Positions 1 to 6,903 are shown, numbered from the stretch's first letter. The stretch: 7,916 nucleotides of DNA from DASUFH01 sp036274645 (GCA_036274645.1 DASUFH010000137.1:1-7916); one strand, 5' to 3'. Numbers and translations: made by a program. The notes: generated from the letters alone by a model not told the origin.

Positions 1-1302
1 GTGGGCGAATTTATTGGCGACGGCGCGACTGACGGTTGAAGGATGGACCCCGACTTCCTCGGCCACATCCTTGATCATCATGGGCTTCAGGTTGTCGATG
101 CCGCCGTCCAGGAATTCCGTCTGGCGCCGGATGATCGCCTCGCACACTTTGACAATGATGCGCTTGCGCTGCTCGATATTCTTGAGCAGCTGCATGGCGG
201 ATTTGAAACGGTCGCGAACGTAGTTTTTGGCTTCCTTGTCCAGACCATTGCCGTCGAGCATGCGACGGTAGCGGGAACTCAGCCGCAGCTGCGGCACTTC
301 GTCTTCGTTGGCGACCACGCGGTAGCCCTCCGCGTCGACCTTGACGATGAACACATCCGGCTCGATCGTGCGCGGCTGAATGCGGTTGTATTTCTGCCCG
401 GGACGCGGATCGAGACTCTTGATGATCTCGTATTCCTCGTGAATGACCTCCACCGGCTGGCCGAGCGCCTTGGCGACTTCCTTGAACTGTTTGTTCTGCA
501 GCTTGTGCAGGTGGCTGCGGACGATTTCGGCGGCGATGGACTCATCTTCCCCCAGCGCCAGCAGCTGCAACGCGAGGCATTCGGAGAGATCCCGGGCGCC
601 AATTCCCGGCGGATCGAGACGCTGGACGACGCGCAACGCGGCTTCAACGTCTTCGAGGCTGTGCCCTCCCGTTTCGGCGATCTCCTCGAGCGTGATCGGA
701 ATCTCGCGTCCACTTTCATCGACGGCCATGAGATAACCGTCCTCATTCAGGTTGCCGACAATGGAATGGCATGCCAGACGGACCGGCTCCGTCATCGGCG
801 CCATGCCGAGCTGCCATTCCAGGTGGTCGGTCAACGTGGACGGCTTGGCCAGAAAGTTTTCAAAGGACGGTTTGTCGAAAACTTCGGATTCTCTTGGCCG
901 GGAAGCCGTGTTGTTCAGGTAGGCGTCAAAGCTCTGATAGTCGATATCGTCGTAGGAGTCTTCGACCGGCTCCGGCTCGGCGGGAAGCGTGTCCGCCGTC
1001 TGCTCCACCGTGACTTCGCGCTCGCTGACCGCCGCGTATTGCAGATCGCCTTCGTCGGCGGCCTCTTTTCCATTGGCCGACAGCTGGGGTTCGCCGTCCG
1101 GCTCGAACTCGGGCGCGTCGTCGCTTCGCTCGACGACCTCGGTGCCCTCTTCCAGCACCGGATTCTCCATCAACTCCTGCTGGATGACGTCGGTCAACTC
1201 CAGCTTGTTCAGATGCAGGAGCTTGACCATCTGCGCCATTGCTGGCGTGAGAGTCTGTGTCTGACGCAGGTTGACGTTGAGTTTATGTTCGAGAAAAGCC
1301 AT
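1..1302 (-). CDS. rpoN: RNA polymerase sigma-54 factor RpoN, 3' end cut by the window
   Basis: Alternative sigma factor that directs RNA polymerase to -24/-12 promoters and needs an AAA+ enhancer-binding activator to open DNA. My translation gives 434 residues in frame from the ATG at 1302 to the left edge with no stop. Region I (about 1-50) is the Gln/Leu-rich activator-responsive segment, starting MAFLEHKLNVNLRQTQ. An acidic region II follows (about 55-130). The core-binding domain holds the family-typical NLNEDGYL (184-191), VVQRLDPPGIGARDLSECL (225-243) and SLDPRPG. The DNA-binding helix-turn-helix is at about 409-431, with EEVGVHPSTVSRAVANKF. The RpoN box and final residues lie beyond the edge; the family is usually 450-500 residues, so roughly 50 are missing. 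The start is fixed by the family N-terminus and an in-frame TGA just upstream. No clear Shine-Dalgarno precedes it. It lies 41 nt after lptB, a common arrangement in Gram-negative genomes. Confidence 0.98.
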   Translation of the reverse strand, partial: MAFLEHKLNVNLRQTQTLTPAMAQMVKLLHLNKLELTDVIQQELMENPVLEEGTEVVERSDDAPEFEPDGEPQLSANGKEAADEGDLQYAAVSEREVTVEQTADTLPAEPEPVEDSYDDIDYQSFDAYLNNTASRPRESEVFDKPSFENFLAKPSTLTDHLEWQLGMAPMTEPVRLACHSIVGNLNEDGYLMAVDESGREIPITLEEIAETGGHSLEDVEAALRVVQRLDPPGIGARDLSECLALQLLALGEDESIAAEIVRSHLHKLQNKQFKEVAKALGQPVEVIHEEYEIIKSLDPRPGQKYNRIQPRTIEPDVFIVKVDAEGYRVVANEDEVPQLRLSSRYRRMLDGNGLDKEAKNYVRDRFKSAMQLLKNIEQRKRIIVKVCEAIIRRQTEFLDGGIDNLKPMMIKDVAEEVGVHPSTVSRAVANKFAH

Positions 1303-1322
1303 AACGCGACGATTACATCAGC

Positions 1323-1342
1323 CGCGGCGCAACGACGCCGCG
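1323..1342 (-). other. GC-rich hairpin between lptB and rpoN
   Basis: A perfect 7-bp inverted repeat (CGCGGCG, 6-nt loop, CGCCGCG) starts one base after the lptB stop codon and ends 20 nt before the rpoN start. There is no T-run after it on the minus strand, so it is not a standard intrinsic terminator. It could protect the upstream mRNA 3' end or limit rpoN translation, since no clear Shine-Dalgarno is visible in the remaining 20 nt. In a GC-rich spacer a stem of this size may also arise by chance. Confidence 0.4.
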
Positions 1343-1343
1343 A

Positions 1344-2069
1344 TTATCCCAGACTGAAGCTCTCTCCCAGATAAACCCGCTTGACTTCGGCGTCGTTGCC
1401 AAGCTGTTTTGGAGTACCCGAACGAAAGATCGTTCCGTTATTGATGATATAAGCGCGGTCAGTGACCTGCAAGGTTTCTCTGACGTTGTGATCCGTGATG
1501 AGAATACCGATTCCCTTGGCTTTCAGCTGCGAAATGATGTTCTGGATCTCGATGACCGTGATCGGATCGATTCCGGAAAACGGCTCATCCAGCAGGATGA
1601 ACTTCGGTGAAATCACCAGAGAGCGCGCGATCTCCACACGCCGGCGTTCACCGCCGGAGAGGGTATCGGCGAGGTTCCTGCGGACGTGTTCGATGCCGAA
1701 TTCCGCGAGGAGGTTTTCGAGGCGCTCCCGGCGCTCCCGATAGGAAAGCGGCAGTGTCTCGAGGATGGCCATGATATTCGATTCCACCGTCAGCTTGCGG
1801 AACACGGAAGCCTCCTGCGCCAGGTAGCTGATGCCGTTCTGCGCGCGAAGGTACATCGGCAGCCGGGTGATCTTGTGGTCCCCGAGCTTGACGTCGCCGG
1901 TGTCGGGCCGCGTCAGGCCGACAATGATGTAGAACGTGGTGGTTTTGCCCGCGCCGTTCGGTCCCAGAAGCCCGACAACCTCTCCCTGGACGACCGAAAG
2001 CGTGACGTCCCGCACGACCGCGCGTCCCCTGTAGGACTTCGAAACACCGATGGCTTCCAGCGCAATCAT
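1344..2069 (-). CDS. lptB: Lipopolysaccharide export ABC transporter ATPase LptB
   Basis: Cytoplasmic ATPase that forms the LptB2FGC complex and powers extraction of LPS from the inner membrane for transport across the periplasm. The 241-residue length is normal for the family. All ABC motifs are intact: Walker A GPNGAGKT (36-43), Q-loop Gln85 in YLAQE, signature LSGGE (137-141), Walker B FILLDEP with Asp161 and catalytic Glu162, D-loop around GIDP, and the switch His194 in TDHNV. The segments AQEASVFRKLTVESNI and LDEPFSGIDP are LptB-like rather than those of a branched-chain amino acid ATPase. The ATG overlaps the stop of the LptC-OstA gene in an ATGA arrangement, indicating translational coupling, with a weak AGG upstream. 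LptF and LptG are not in the window. Confidence 0.97.
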   Translation of the reverse strand: MIALEAIGVSKSYRGRAVVRDVTLSVVQGEVVGLLGPNGAGKTTTFYIIVGLTRPDTGDVKLGDHKITRLPMYLRAQNGISYLAQEASVFRKLTVESNIMAILETLPLSYRERRERLENLLAEFGIEHVRRNLADTLSGGERRRVEIARSLVISPKFILLDEPFSGIDPITVIEIQNIISQLKAKGIGILITDHNVRETLQVTDRAYIINNGTIFRSGTPKQLGNDAEVKRVYLGESFSLG

Positions 2070-4336
2070 TGGCCTATGTGCGTCTGAGTTCTTACCCTGC
2101 CGTTGGGAGCGGCCTCTCCCCGGCCGCTGATCGCCACGTTTTTGCGCGAAAGGTCCATCTTGAGCGTCGCTCCTTCACTGTTTCCTTTTACCGGATCGCT
2201 GATATGAGCCGGATTGCCGGTCAGAACGGCCTGGTCCCCGGCCGCGTTGTACACCGCGCGGTCGCCCGAACCTTTGCTCGCGCCACGAGTGATGGTCACC
2301 GCGCCCTCCGCCGTAGCCTCCGACAGCTTCCCGTCGGCGATCCGGGCCACCACGACCGCCGCGTCAATGGTCACATCGTCGGGCGCATCCTTGCGAACGA
2401 GATGGACCCCGCCAATATAGCGCGCCTCCTGGCGCGCGTCATCGTACTCGAGGGACGCGGAAGTTCCACGCAGCGTATCCATCCGGCTGTTGACCTTTCC
2501 CCCGGCCTTGAAGCGCTTCTCCTTTGGCCAGATCACCACCTGTTCCGACTGGATGTAAACGTTGTCGCCACGCCACAACTGCGCGGCGCCCGTGTAGGTC
2601 ATCTGGTCCGCGTTGCCCACACCGCGGTTGGCCAGGATGCGAACCAGGCCGCTCTCGGACTGGGCCAGGGTATCGACGTTTCCGGTGTACGTCATCGTGG
2701 TGGAATCGCCTTCGGCCTCCGATGCGGTAATCCGTAGCGGTCCGGAAGCGGACTTCGCGATGGTCTTCACATCGCCGGAATAAAAGATGCGGTCGGAAGC
2801 GCCGCCGGAACGGCCGCGCGCCTTCCTGGCCGTTACGGTCACCGGCCCGGATTCCGACTCCGAAACGGTTTTCACCGCGCCGGACGCGGAAAACGCCTGC
2901 CCGCGGTCGCTGATCTCGATCCTTTCGGCGTCCACGCGAGTCTTCGGCTCGATGATGGTGGCCTTTCCTTCAAGAATCACCACGTCTCCACCTTCCGTTG
3001 CCGTGATCTTGTCGGCGTTGCCGCGCCGGTCCCCTTCGGTAAACTGGACGTTCCCGATCGCCACCACCCCCAGCAATCGATTCGTTTTGCCGTCCATTCT
3101 TCCCGTGGTGGACTGTTCGGCCCGCATGTGCCGCGCAGGAGCGCCCGGGCGCTTCGTGTCGATGGTTGCCGGAAACACCGTTGTAAAGGTGGCGATATCG
3201 CCCTGCTCGATGCGGAAGGTCCGGCCCACTACGGTCGTATCTCCGGAATCGAGGAGAGACGCCCCTTCCGTAAGGATCGCGCCGGACGGTTGGATGTGAA
3301 TTTTTTCTCCGGTGAGCCTCGTCAACCGCTCGCCGTTCCGGTCTTCCAGGCGCGCGGACTCGGAGGCTTCAATCCGTTCGACCTCTCCGCGGGCGTCCAC
3401 CCACGACACAATGGAGCCAGCAGTCAGGCTGCGCACGCCGGATGCAGCCCGCTTTTCGAAAAGCGCCTGCCCGAACGCCGCGGCGCGCTCGACGGCGCCC
3501 GAACCCGACATCGCCAGATCCAGGCGATCAGCCCGCTCGAGCCGCCATACTTCCGCGCCGTCCACGGAATGACTCTCCGCGGTCACGTTTCCCCGAAGCG
3601 TAATGCTCGTCGGCCGGAACACTCCCGGCTCCAGGTCGGCGCGAGCTTCATCGCCCCGCGCCCAGCCGCTGGCCGTTTTCACGAAAGCGCCCCCCGACAC
3701 GATCGCCCAGTTTTCATCGCGATGGAACACCGCCGACGCGCCATCGAGTTCCGCGCCACTCGCCATAGTGGCGTGAACGTTACCGGCCAGTTTCAACACA
3801 CCGGTCTCAATACCAAACTCCATCGAGTCGGCCGCGGCGCTCATCTCGCCCGGCCGTTCCACCGTCACCCGTGAACGCGACAAAACCACGCGCTCCCTGT
3901 TGCGGTAGTTCAACGCCGCTGTCCGGCCGGTGGTCTGCTCGTCCAATTGCGCCACCACATTGTTCCGAAAATCGATGTCGCCGCTCTGCGGATCGTAGGT
4001 GCATTCATCGGACTGAATGAGCCGGTCCGGGTCCGTCTCCGCGCCGTAGATCAGGACCTCGACCCCTTTGAAGACGTGCGGCGCATTATTGGGAGACTCG
4101 TGCGTCCTGGCCTTGAGCGTGTAAAACGTCCGGCTGCCGGAGGTGTGCTGAAAGGTCAGTCCTTCCGTTCGCGCCGTAAGGCCTGACAGGTCCTTGGGAA
4201 TGAGGCCTTCGGGAATCTTCAGTCTCGGACGGATGGCAAAATTCCAGGTAAGAATACCGATCAAACCGAGCGTGACGAGGGCCATCACCACACGAAAGAC
4301 TCGAACGACATGGTGCTTGGCGGTTTGAAGGCGCAT
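2066..4336 (-). CDS. LptC-OstA/LptA-like fusion protein (LPS transport, periplasmic bridge)
   Basis: Predicted inner-membrane-anchored periplasmic protein of LPS transport. Residues 1-10 are basic, and one membrane helix spans about 11-33 (VFRVVMALVTLGLIGILTW region). Residues about 45-160 resemble the LptC jellyroll, with a GLT..TEGLTF..TSG start and FKGVEVLIYG. The rest, to 756, is a run of beta-strand repeats of the OstA/LptA type: LKLAGNVHAT (181-190), ITLRGNVTAE (245-254), VAIGNVQFTEGDRRGNADKI (425-444), RFKAGGKVNSRMDTLRGTSA (608-627), and a final OstA-like stretch at 676-742 with TEGAVTI-type and GNSEGATLKM strands. LptC is normally about 190 residues and LptA about 180, so this protein is about twice their sum and may carry a long piece of the bridge itself. 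It lies directly upstream of and coupled to lptB, which supports the role. The domain order is firm by pattern; equating the C-terminal part with LptA is inference. Confidence 0.86.
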   Translation of the reverse strand: MRLQTAKHHVVRVFRVVMALVTLGLIGILTWNFAIRPRLKIPEGLIPKDLSGLTARTEGLTFQHTSGSRTFYTLKARTHESPNNAPHVFKGVEVLIYGAETDPDRLIQSDECTYDPQSGDIDFRNNVVAQLDEQTTGRTAALNYRNRERVVLSRSRVTVERPGEMSAAADSMEFGIETGVLKLAGNVHATMASGAELDGASAVFHRDENWAIVSGGAFVKTASGWARGDEARADLEPGVFRPTSITLRGNVTAESHSVDGAEVWRLERADRLDLAMSGSGAVERAAAFGQALFEKRAASGVRSLTAGSIVSWVDARGEVERIEASESARLEDRNGERLTRLTGEKIHIQPSGAILTEGASLLDSGDTTVVGRTFRIEQGDIATFTTVFPATIDTKRPGAPARHMRAEQSTTGRMDGKTNRLLGVVAIGNVQFTEGDRRGNADKITATEGGDVVILEGKATIIEPKTRVDAERIEISDRGQAFSASGAVKTVSESESGPVTVTARKARGRSGGASDRIFYSGDVKTIAKSASGPLRITASEAEGDSTTMTYTGNVDTLAQSESGLVRILANRGVGNADQMTYTGAAQLWRGDNVYIQSEQVVIWPKEKRFKAGGKVNSRMDTLRGTSASLEYDDARQEARYIGGVHLVRKDAPDDVTIDAAVVVARIADGKLSEATAEGAVTITRGASKGSGDRAVYNAAGDQAVLTGNPAHISDPVKGNSEGATLKMDLSRKNVAISGRGEAAPNGRVRTQTHIGQ
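2594..2884 (-). repeat. Three tandem protein repeats inside the OstA-like region
   Basis: Residues 485-519, 520-550 and 551-581 of the LptC-OstA fusion are consecutive copies of one unit, 35, 31 and 31 residues long. Each begins S/T-G-x-V-x-T, carries S-x-SG near position 10-13, then an R/T-I/V strand and ends in TY or FY. Copies two and three share 14 of 31 residues by my hand alignment; copies one and two share SG.VKT and S.SGP. The unit length fits one turn of the OstA beta-jellyroll, so these look like duplicated rungs. The next residues (TGAAQLW) begin another strand of the same type. Confidence 0.75.
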
Positions 4337-4344
4337 GCGCCAAA

Positions 4345-4350
4345 AGTATA
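4345..4350 (-). promoter_or_regulatory. Possible -10 element just before the LptC-OstA start
   Basis: TATACT (5 of 6 matches to TATAAT) lies 8 nt before the ATG at 4336. That distance would place the transcript start at or next to the ATG, giving a leaderless mRNA. No Shine-Dalgarno is visible before this ATG, which fits. No recognisable -35 is seen at 16-18 bp spacing. It could be an internal promoter letting the Lpt genes be expressed without the BMC genes upstream, or chance. Confidence 0.35.
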
Positions 4351-4364
4351 ACTGGTCGGCAGAT

Positions 4365-4817
4365 CTATCTCGGGCGCATTAGACGCCTGACGGCAATGAC
4401 CGCCGAGCCAAGTCCTCCGCCAATCACGATCGATCCGATGACCCAGGCGACACCCGCAACCAGGGGGGTGATCAGAATTGCGCTCAATGGTCCCACCTGA
4501 GGGCCCACGACCCCGCCTTGACCGACAGCGAAGCGAGAGGGCTGCCACTGAAACAGGTAGGCGAGCCAGTAGGCCGGTATGACCATCGCCCGGGCCAGAG
4601 CCGCATAAATGGCCGTGACCCGGAGCTGATCGCGGTAAGGATGCGGCGAGGAGCTCCGGGCAATCTGAACCGAAAAATACAGCGGGAAGACGATCAGATA
4701 AAGCGCGACCAGGCTGATGGCGTTGGCCGGACCCGGCGCGCCCGACTGCTCCACGACTACCCGTGCGACGACAAAAACGGCCGCGATAATCAAAGGCCAC
4801 TTCAGGCTGGGCCGCAC
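4365..4817 (-). CDS. Small multi-spanning membrane protein of unknown function
   Basis: I do not recognise this 150-residue protein. It has about four hydrophobic segments, near residues 7-23, 33-52, 67-89 and 112-141, the last rich in Gly, Val and Ile and possibly a long or bent helix. Charged residues cluster at both ends (MRPSLK and RRLMRPR) and in the loop at 53-66 (ARSSSPHPYRDQLR). There is no signal peptidase site or catalytic motif that I can name. The start is a GTG 6 nt after the aldehyde dehydrogenase stop; GGAG about 11 nt upstream could serve as a slightly distant ribosome binding site. No in-frame ATG exists near the beginning. It ends 28 nt before the LptC-OstA gene. Tight spacing supports a real gene co-transcribed with both neighbours, and a role in the envelope is only a guess from context. 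Confidence 0.68.
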   Translation of the reverse strand: MRPSLKWPLIIAAVFVVARVVVEQSGAPGPANAISLVALYLIVFPLYFSVQIARSSSPHPYRDQLRVTAIYAALARAMVIPAYWLAYLFQWQPSRFAVGQGGVVGPQVGPLSAILITPLVAGVAWVIGSIVIGGGLGSAVIAVRRLMRPR

Positions 4818-4823
4818 GTCTCG

Positions 4824-6548
4824 TCAGTCTCCGGGCACAAACACGTCGTTCGCGTCGGCCAAGTCCCGCGCCGAGGGCGTCACAATGGTCTTCTTTCCCA
4901 CCACAATGCGGGTGTTTCCCCGAATGGCGGCGCGCACGTCCTCTTCACAGACAAAAGGAACCGGCTGCGGCGGCGCGGGCGCGGGCGCTGGCGGCGGGGT
5001 GTGCGGATCGAGGTCCTTGTAGGAAGCCAGGCGCGGCGCCTTCGCCCGCGGCGCTTCGGCAACATGTTTCGCGGGCGTCGGGGGACAGACAGCCGGAGTC
5101 CGGTCCTGTCGCTTTCCCAGAAACTGGTCCACCACGTTTTCGATCACTCCACGCGCAGCCAGAGCCTGCGGATGGGCGGGAGTCTCCGGCTTCGCCGGTT
5201 CGGCGTCCCTCACGCCGTAGGCCACGCGTTTGAGGTGAATCAGGTGAAGAGGCGAAATATTGTCGGACGTGATGTTGTTTCCCGGAGCGCCACACCCGAG
5301 CGTCATCGCCGGAAAGAGGTTGGTCGTATAGCCGACGGCGCCCAGAGCCGCAGGGGTATTGACGCAGATGCGATAAGCGGGCTTGCGCAGCGCGAATTCG
5401 CGCACAACGCGGTCATCGCGGGTATGCAGGCTCAGCGTATGACCGAGACCGCCATACCGCAGGATCTCGATGCATTTGGCGCAACCCTCGTTCCAGTCCC
5501 TGACGGTGTAGAAGGCCAGCAGGGGCGACAGCTTTTCCATCGAGATCGGATGCTTTGGCCCGACACCATCCGCTTCGGCGACGATGGCGCGCGTTCCCGC
5601 CGGAACCGATATGCCGGCCATCCCGGCGATGACCGTTGCCGCCTTTCCGACGATCTTCGTGTTCAGCCCGCCCCGCGGGGTCTGGATGATCTTTTCAAGG
5701 AGGACTTTTTCGGCCGGACTGCAGATGTACGCGCCCTGGCGACGAAGCTCCTTCATCACCTCGTCTCGTACGGCCTCATCGCAGACGATTGATTGTTCGG
5801 ACGAACACAGCGTCCCGTTGTCGAAGGTTTTTCCCGTCAGGATATCGCGAACCGCCTTGACGACGTCGGCCGTCCGCTCAATGTAGGTCGGGACGTTGCC
5901 GGGCCCAACTCCGAATGCGGGTTTGCCAGCGCTGTAGGCGGCCTTGACCAGACCGGGACCGCCCGTCGCCAGGATCAGCGACGTGGACCGGTTCTTCATG
6001 AGTTCTTCAGTGCCGGCCAGCGTTGGCGTCTTCATGCATGAAACCACACCCGGAGGCGCGCCCGCCGCTTCGGCGGCCTCGGCGATGAGCCGGCTGGTCT
6101 CGAGGATGCAACGCGCGGCGGAGGGGTGGGGACTGAAGACAATCGTGTTTCGACCCTTCAGCGCGATCAGGGCCTTGTAGATCGTCGTGGAGGTCGGATT
6201 GGTCGACGGGACGATCGCAGCGATGACGCCGATCGGCCCGGCCACTTCGAATACTTTCTTCTCGGGGTCCTCGCGCACAATGCCCACGGTCTTCATTGGA
6301 CGGATGGCGTTGTACACGTCCCGGGCGCAGAAGAGATTCTTCATCGTCTTGTGCTCCACGGTCCCGTAACCGGTCTCTTCGACCGCCATCCGCGCCAGTT
6401 CGGCGGCGTGAGCAATTCCGGTCCTGGAGATCGCGGCGAGAATCCGTTCGACCTGGTCTTCCTCAAACCGCTCGAATTCCCGAAATGCGGCCGCCGCGCG
6501 CTCGGCCAGATTGCGCGCTTCCTGAATCGATTCGAGATCCTTGTGCAT
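4824..6548 (-). CDS. BMC-associated CoA-acylating aldehyde dehydrogenase (EutE/PduP-like) with long C-terminal extension
   Basis: Predicted to oxidise an aldehyde to its acyl-CoA with NAD+ inside a bacterial microcompartment. Residues about 5-447 form the catalytic domain of the acylating type: cofactor-binding segment IVPSTNPTSTTIYKAL (112-127), Gly-rich loop ATGGPGLVKAA (194-204), GVGPGNVP (213-220), and catalytic Cys248 in NGTLCSSEQS. GCGAPGNN (418-425) and ISPLHLIHLKRVAYG (431-445) near the end are typical of EutE/PduP relatives. The protein is 574 residues, about 100 longer than usual. The N-terminus goes straight into the catalytic fold, lacking the extra targeting helix of PduP. The excess is C-terminal: a helix at 460-481, a Pro/Ala linker, and a terminal module at 532-571. 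It sits 8 nt after a BMC-H gene, GAGAAG precedes the ATG, and both are presumably co-translated. Substrate is unknown; no cognate alcohol dehydrogenase or phosphotransacylase is in the window. Confidence 0.93.
   Translation of the reverse strand: MHKDLESIQEARNLAERAAAAFREFERFEEDQVERILAAISRTGIAHAAELARMAVEETGYGTVEHKTMKNLFCARDVYNAIRPMKTVGIVREDPEKKVFEVAGPIGVIAAIVPSTNPTSTTIYKALIALKGRNTIVFSPHPSAARCILETSRLIAEAAEAAGAPPGVVSCMKTPTLAGTEELMKNRSTSLILATGGPGLVKAAYSAGKPAFGVGPGNVPTYIERTADVVKAVRDILTGKTFDNGTLCSSEQSIVCDEAVRDEVMKELRRQGAYICSPAEKVLLEKIIQTPRGGLNTKIVGKAATVIAGMAGISVPAGTRAIVAEADGVGPKHPISMEKLSPLLAFYTVRDWNEGCAKCIEILRYGGLGHTLSLHTRDDRVVREFALRKPAYRICVNTPAALGAVGYTTNLFPAMTLGCGAPGNNITSDNISPLHLIHLKRVAYGVRDAEPAKPETPAHPQALAARGVIENVVDQFLGKRQDRTPAVCPPTPAKHVAEAPRAKAPRLASYKDLDPHTPPPAPAPAPPQPVPFVCEEDVRAAIRGNTRIVVGKKTIVTPSARDLADANDVFVPGD
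4836..5198 (-). other. C-terminal extension of the aldehyde dehydrogenase: helix, Pro/Ala linker, EutQ/EutT-like module
   Basis: This is residues 451-571 of the enzyme. Residues 460-481 (ALAARGVIENVVDQFLG core) form a predicted amphipathic helix with Leu462, Val468, Ile469, Val472, Val473, Phe476 and Leu477 on one face, as in BMC encapsulation peptides. A low-complexity Pro/Ala/Lys linker follows, densest at 517-530 (bases 4959-5000). Residues 532-571 contain EEDVRAAI, then TIVTPSARDLAD; this matches, from memory, the start of EutQ (NDIRAA then IITPEAREVAD) and the TPSAREL stretch of EutT. The helix as a targeting signal is inference, and the role of the terminal module is unknown. Confidence 0.7.
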
Positions 6549-6556
6549 CGTTCTTC

Positions 6557-6865
6557 TCAGCCGGCTTCGTTACGCGGTGGGGCGGCTGCGCCCGGACGCC
6601 AGTGGCTCAGCAGTTTTTCAGTTTCATCGAAAGGGCGAGGAATGACATGGACGGCAATCAACTGGCCCACCCGGCGCGCCGCCATCGATCCGGCGTCCGT
6701 AGCGGCTTTCACGGATCCGACATCGCCGCGCACCAGCACGGCTACATAACCGTTGAGCAGGTATTCCTTCCCGACAAGGACGACGTTCGCCGTCTTCACC
6801 ATGGCGTCCGCCGCCTCTACGGCCCCAATAAAACCGAGGGTTTCCACCATGCCGAGGGCTTCCAT
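6557..6865 (-). CDS. Bacterial microcompartment shell protein, BMC-H hexamer type
   Basis: Single BMC-domain protein expected to form hexameric tiles of a protein shell that encloses the aldehyde dehydrogenase encoded next to it. Residues 1-86 are a near-complete BMC-H fold: EALGMVETLGFIGAVEAADAM at the start, the hexamer-edge Lys24 in MVKTANV, VRGDVGSVKAATDAG (45-59), and AVHVIPRPFDETEKLL (71-86). Residues 87-102 are a short Pro/Ala-rich tail. The pore loop reads YLLNG (35-39) where EutM/PduA-type proteins have KIGSG, so the pore is not canonical. Length of 102 residues is normal. The ATG at 6865 is chosen because family members start M-x-ALGM-x-ET; the alternative Met6 would remove the first strand. 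Its ribosome binding site is weak. It is the first gene of the minus-strand string. Confidence 0.97.
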   Translation of the reverse strand: MEALGMVETLGFIGAVEAADAMVKTANVVLVGKEYLLNGYVAVLVRGDVGSVKAATDAGSMAARRVGQLIAVHVIPRPFDETEKLLSHWRPGAAAPPRNEAG

Positions 6866-6903
6866 CGGGCTCGGAAACTACCAGAATATCCGCGCAAAAG
6901 CAA

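Noticed and set aside
1323..1342. Rho-independent terminator after lptB
   Set aside because: The hairpin has no following T-run on the minus strand and rpoN follows in the same direction.
43..1374. 443-residue plus-strand frame opposite rpoN
   Set aside because: It is antisense to an unmistakable RpoN, has no family-like motifs, and is explained by the high G+C codon pattern of the real gene.
3128..3874. 248-residue plus-strand frame inside the LptC-OstA gene
   Set aside because: Low-information Arg/Pro/His-rich composition, no motifs, fully covered by a coherent OstA-repeat reading frame.
4285..4800. 171-residue minus-strand frame overlapping the membrane protein in another frame
   Set aside because: The alternative frame gives clear hydrophobic helices and tight operon spacing, while this one is Arg/Gly-rich and overlaps the LptC-OstA start.
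4959..5000. GC-rich short repeat as a possible non-coding element
   Set aside because: It is the coding sequence for the Pro/Ala linker of the aldehyde dehydrogenase.
4518..5792. 424-residue plus-strand frame opposite the aldehyde dehydrogenase and membrane protein
   Set aside because: Arg/Gly/His-rich composition typical of a shadow frame, spanning two oppositely oriented genes with better support.
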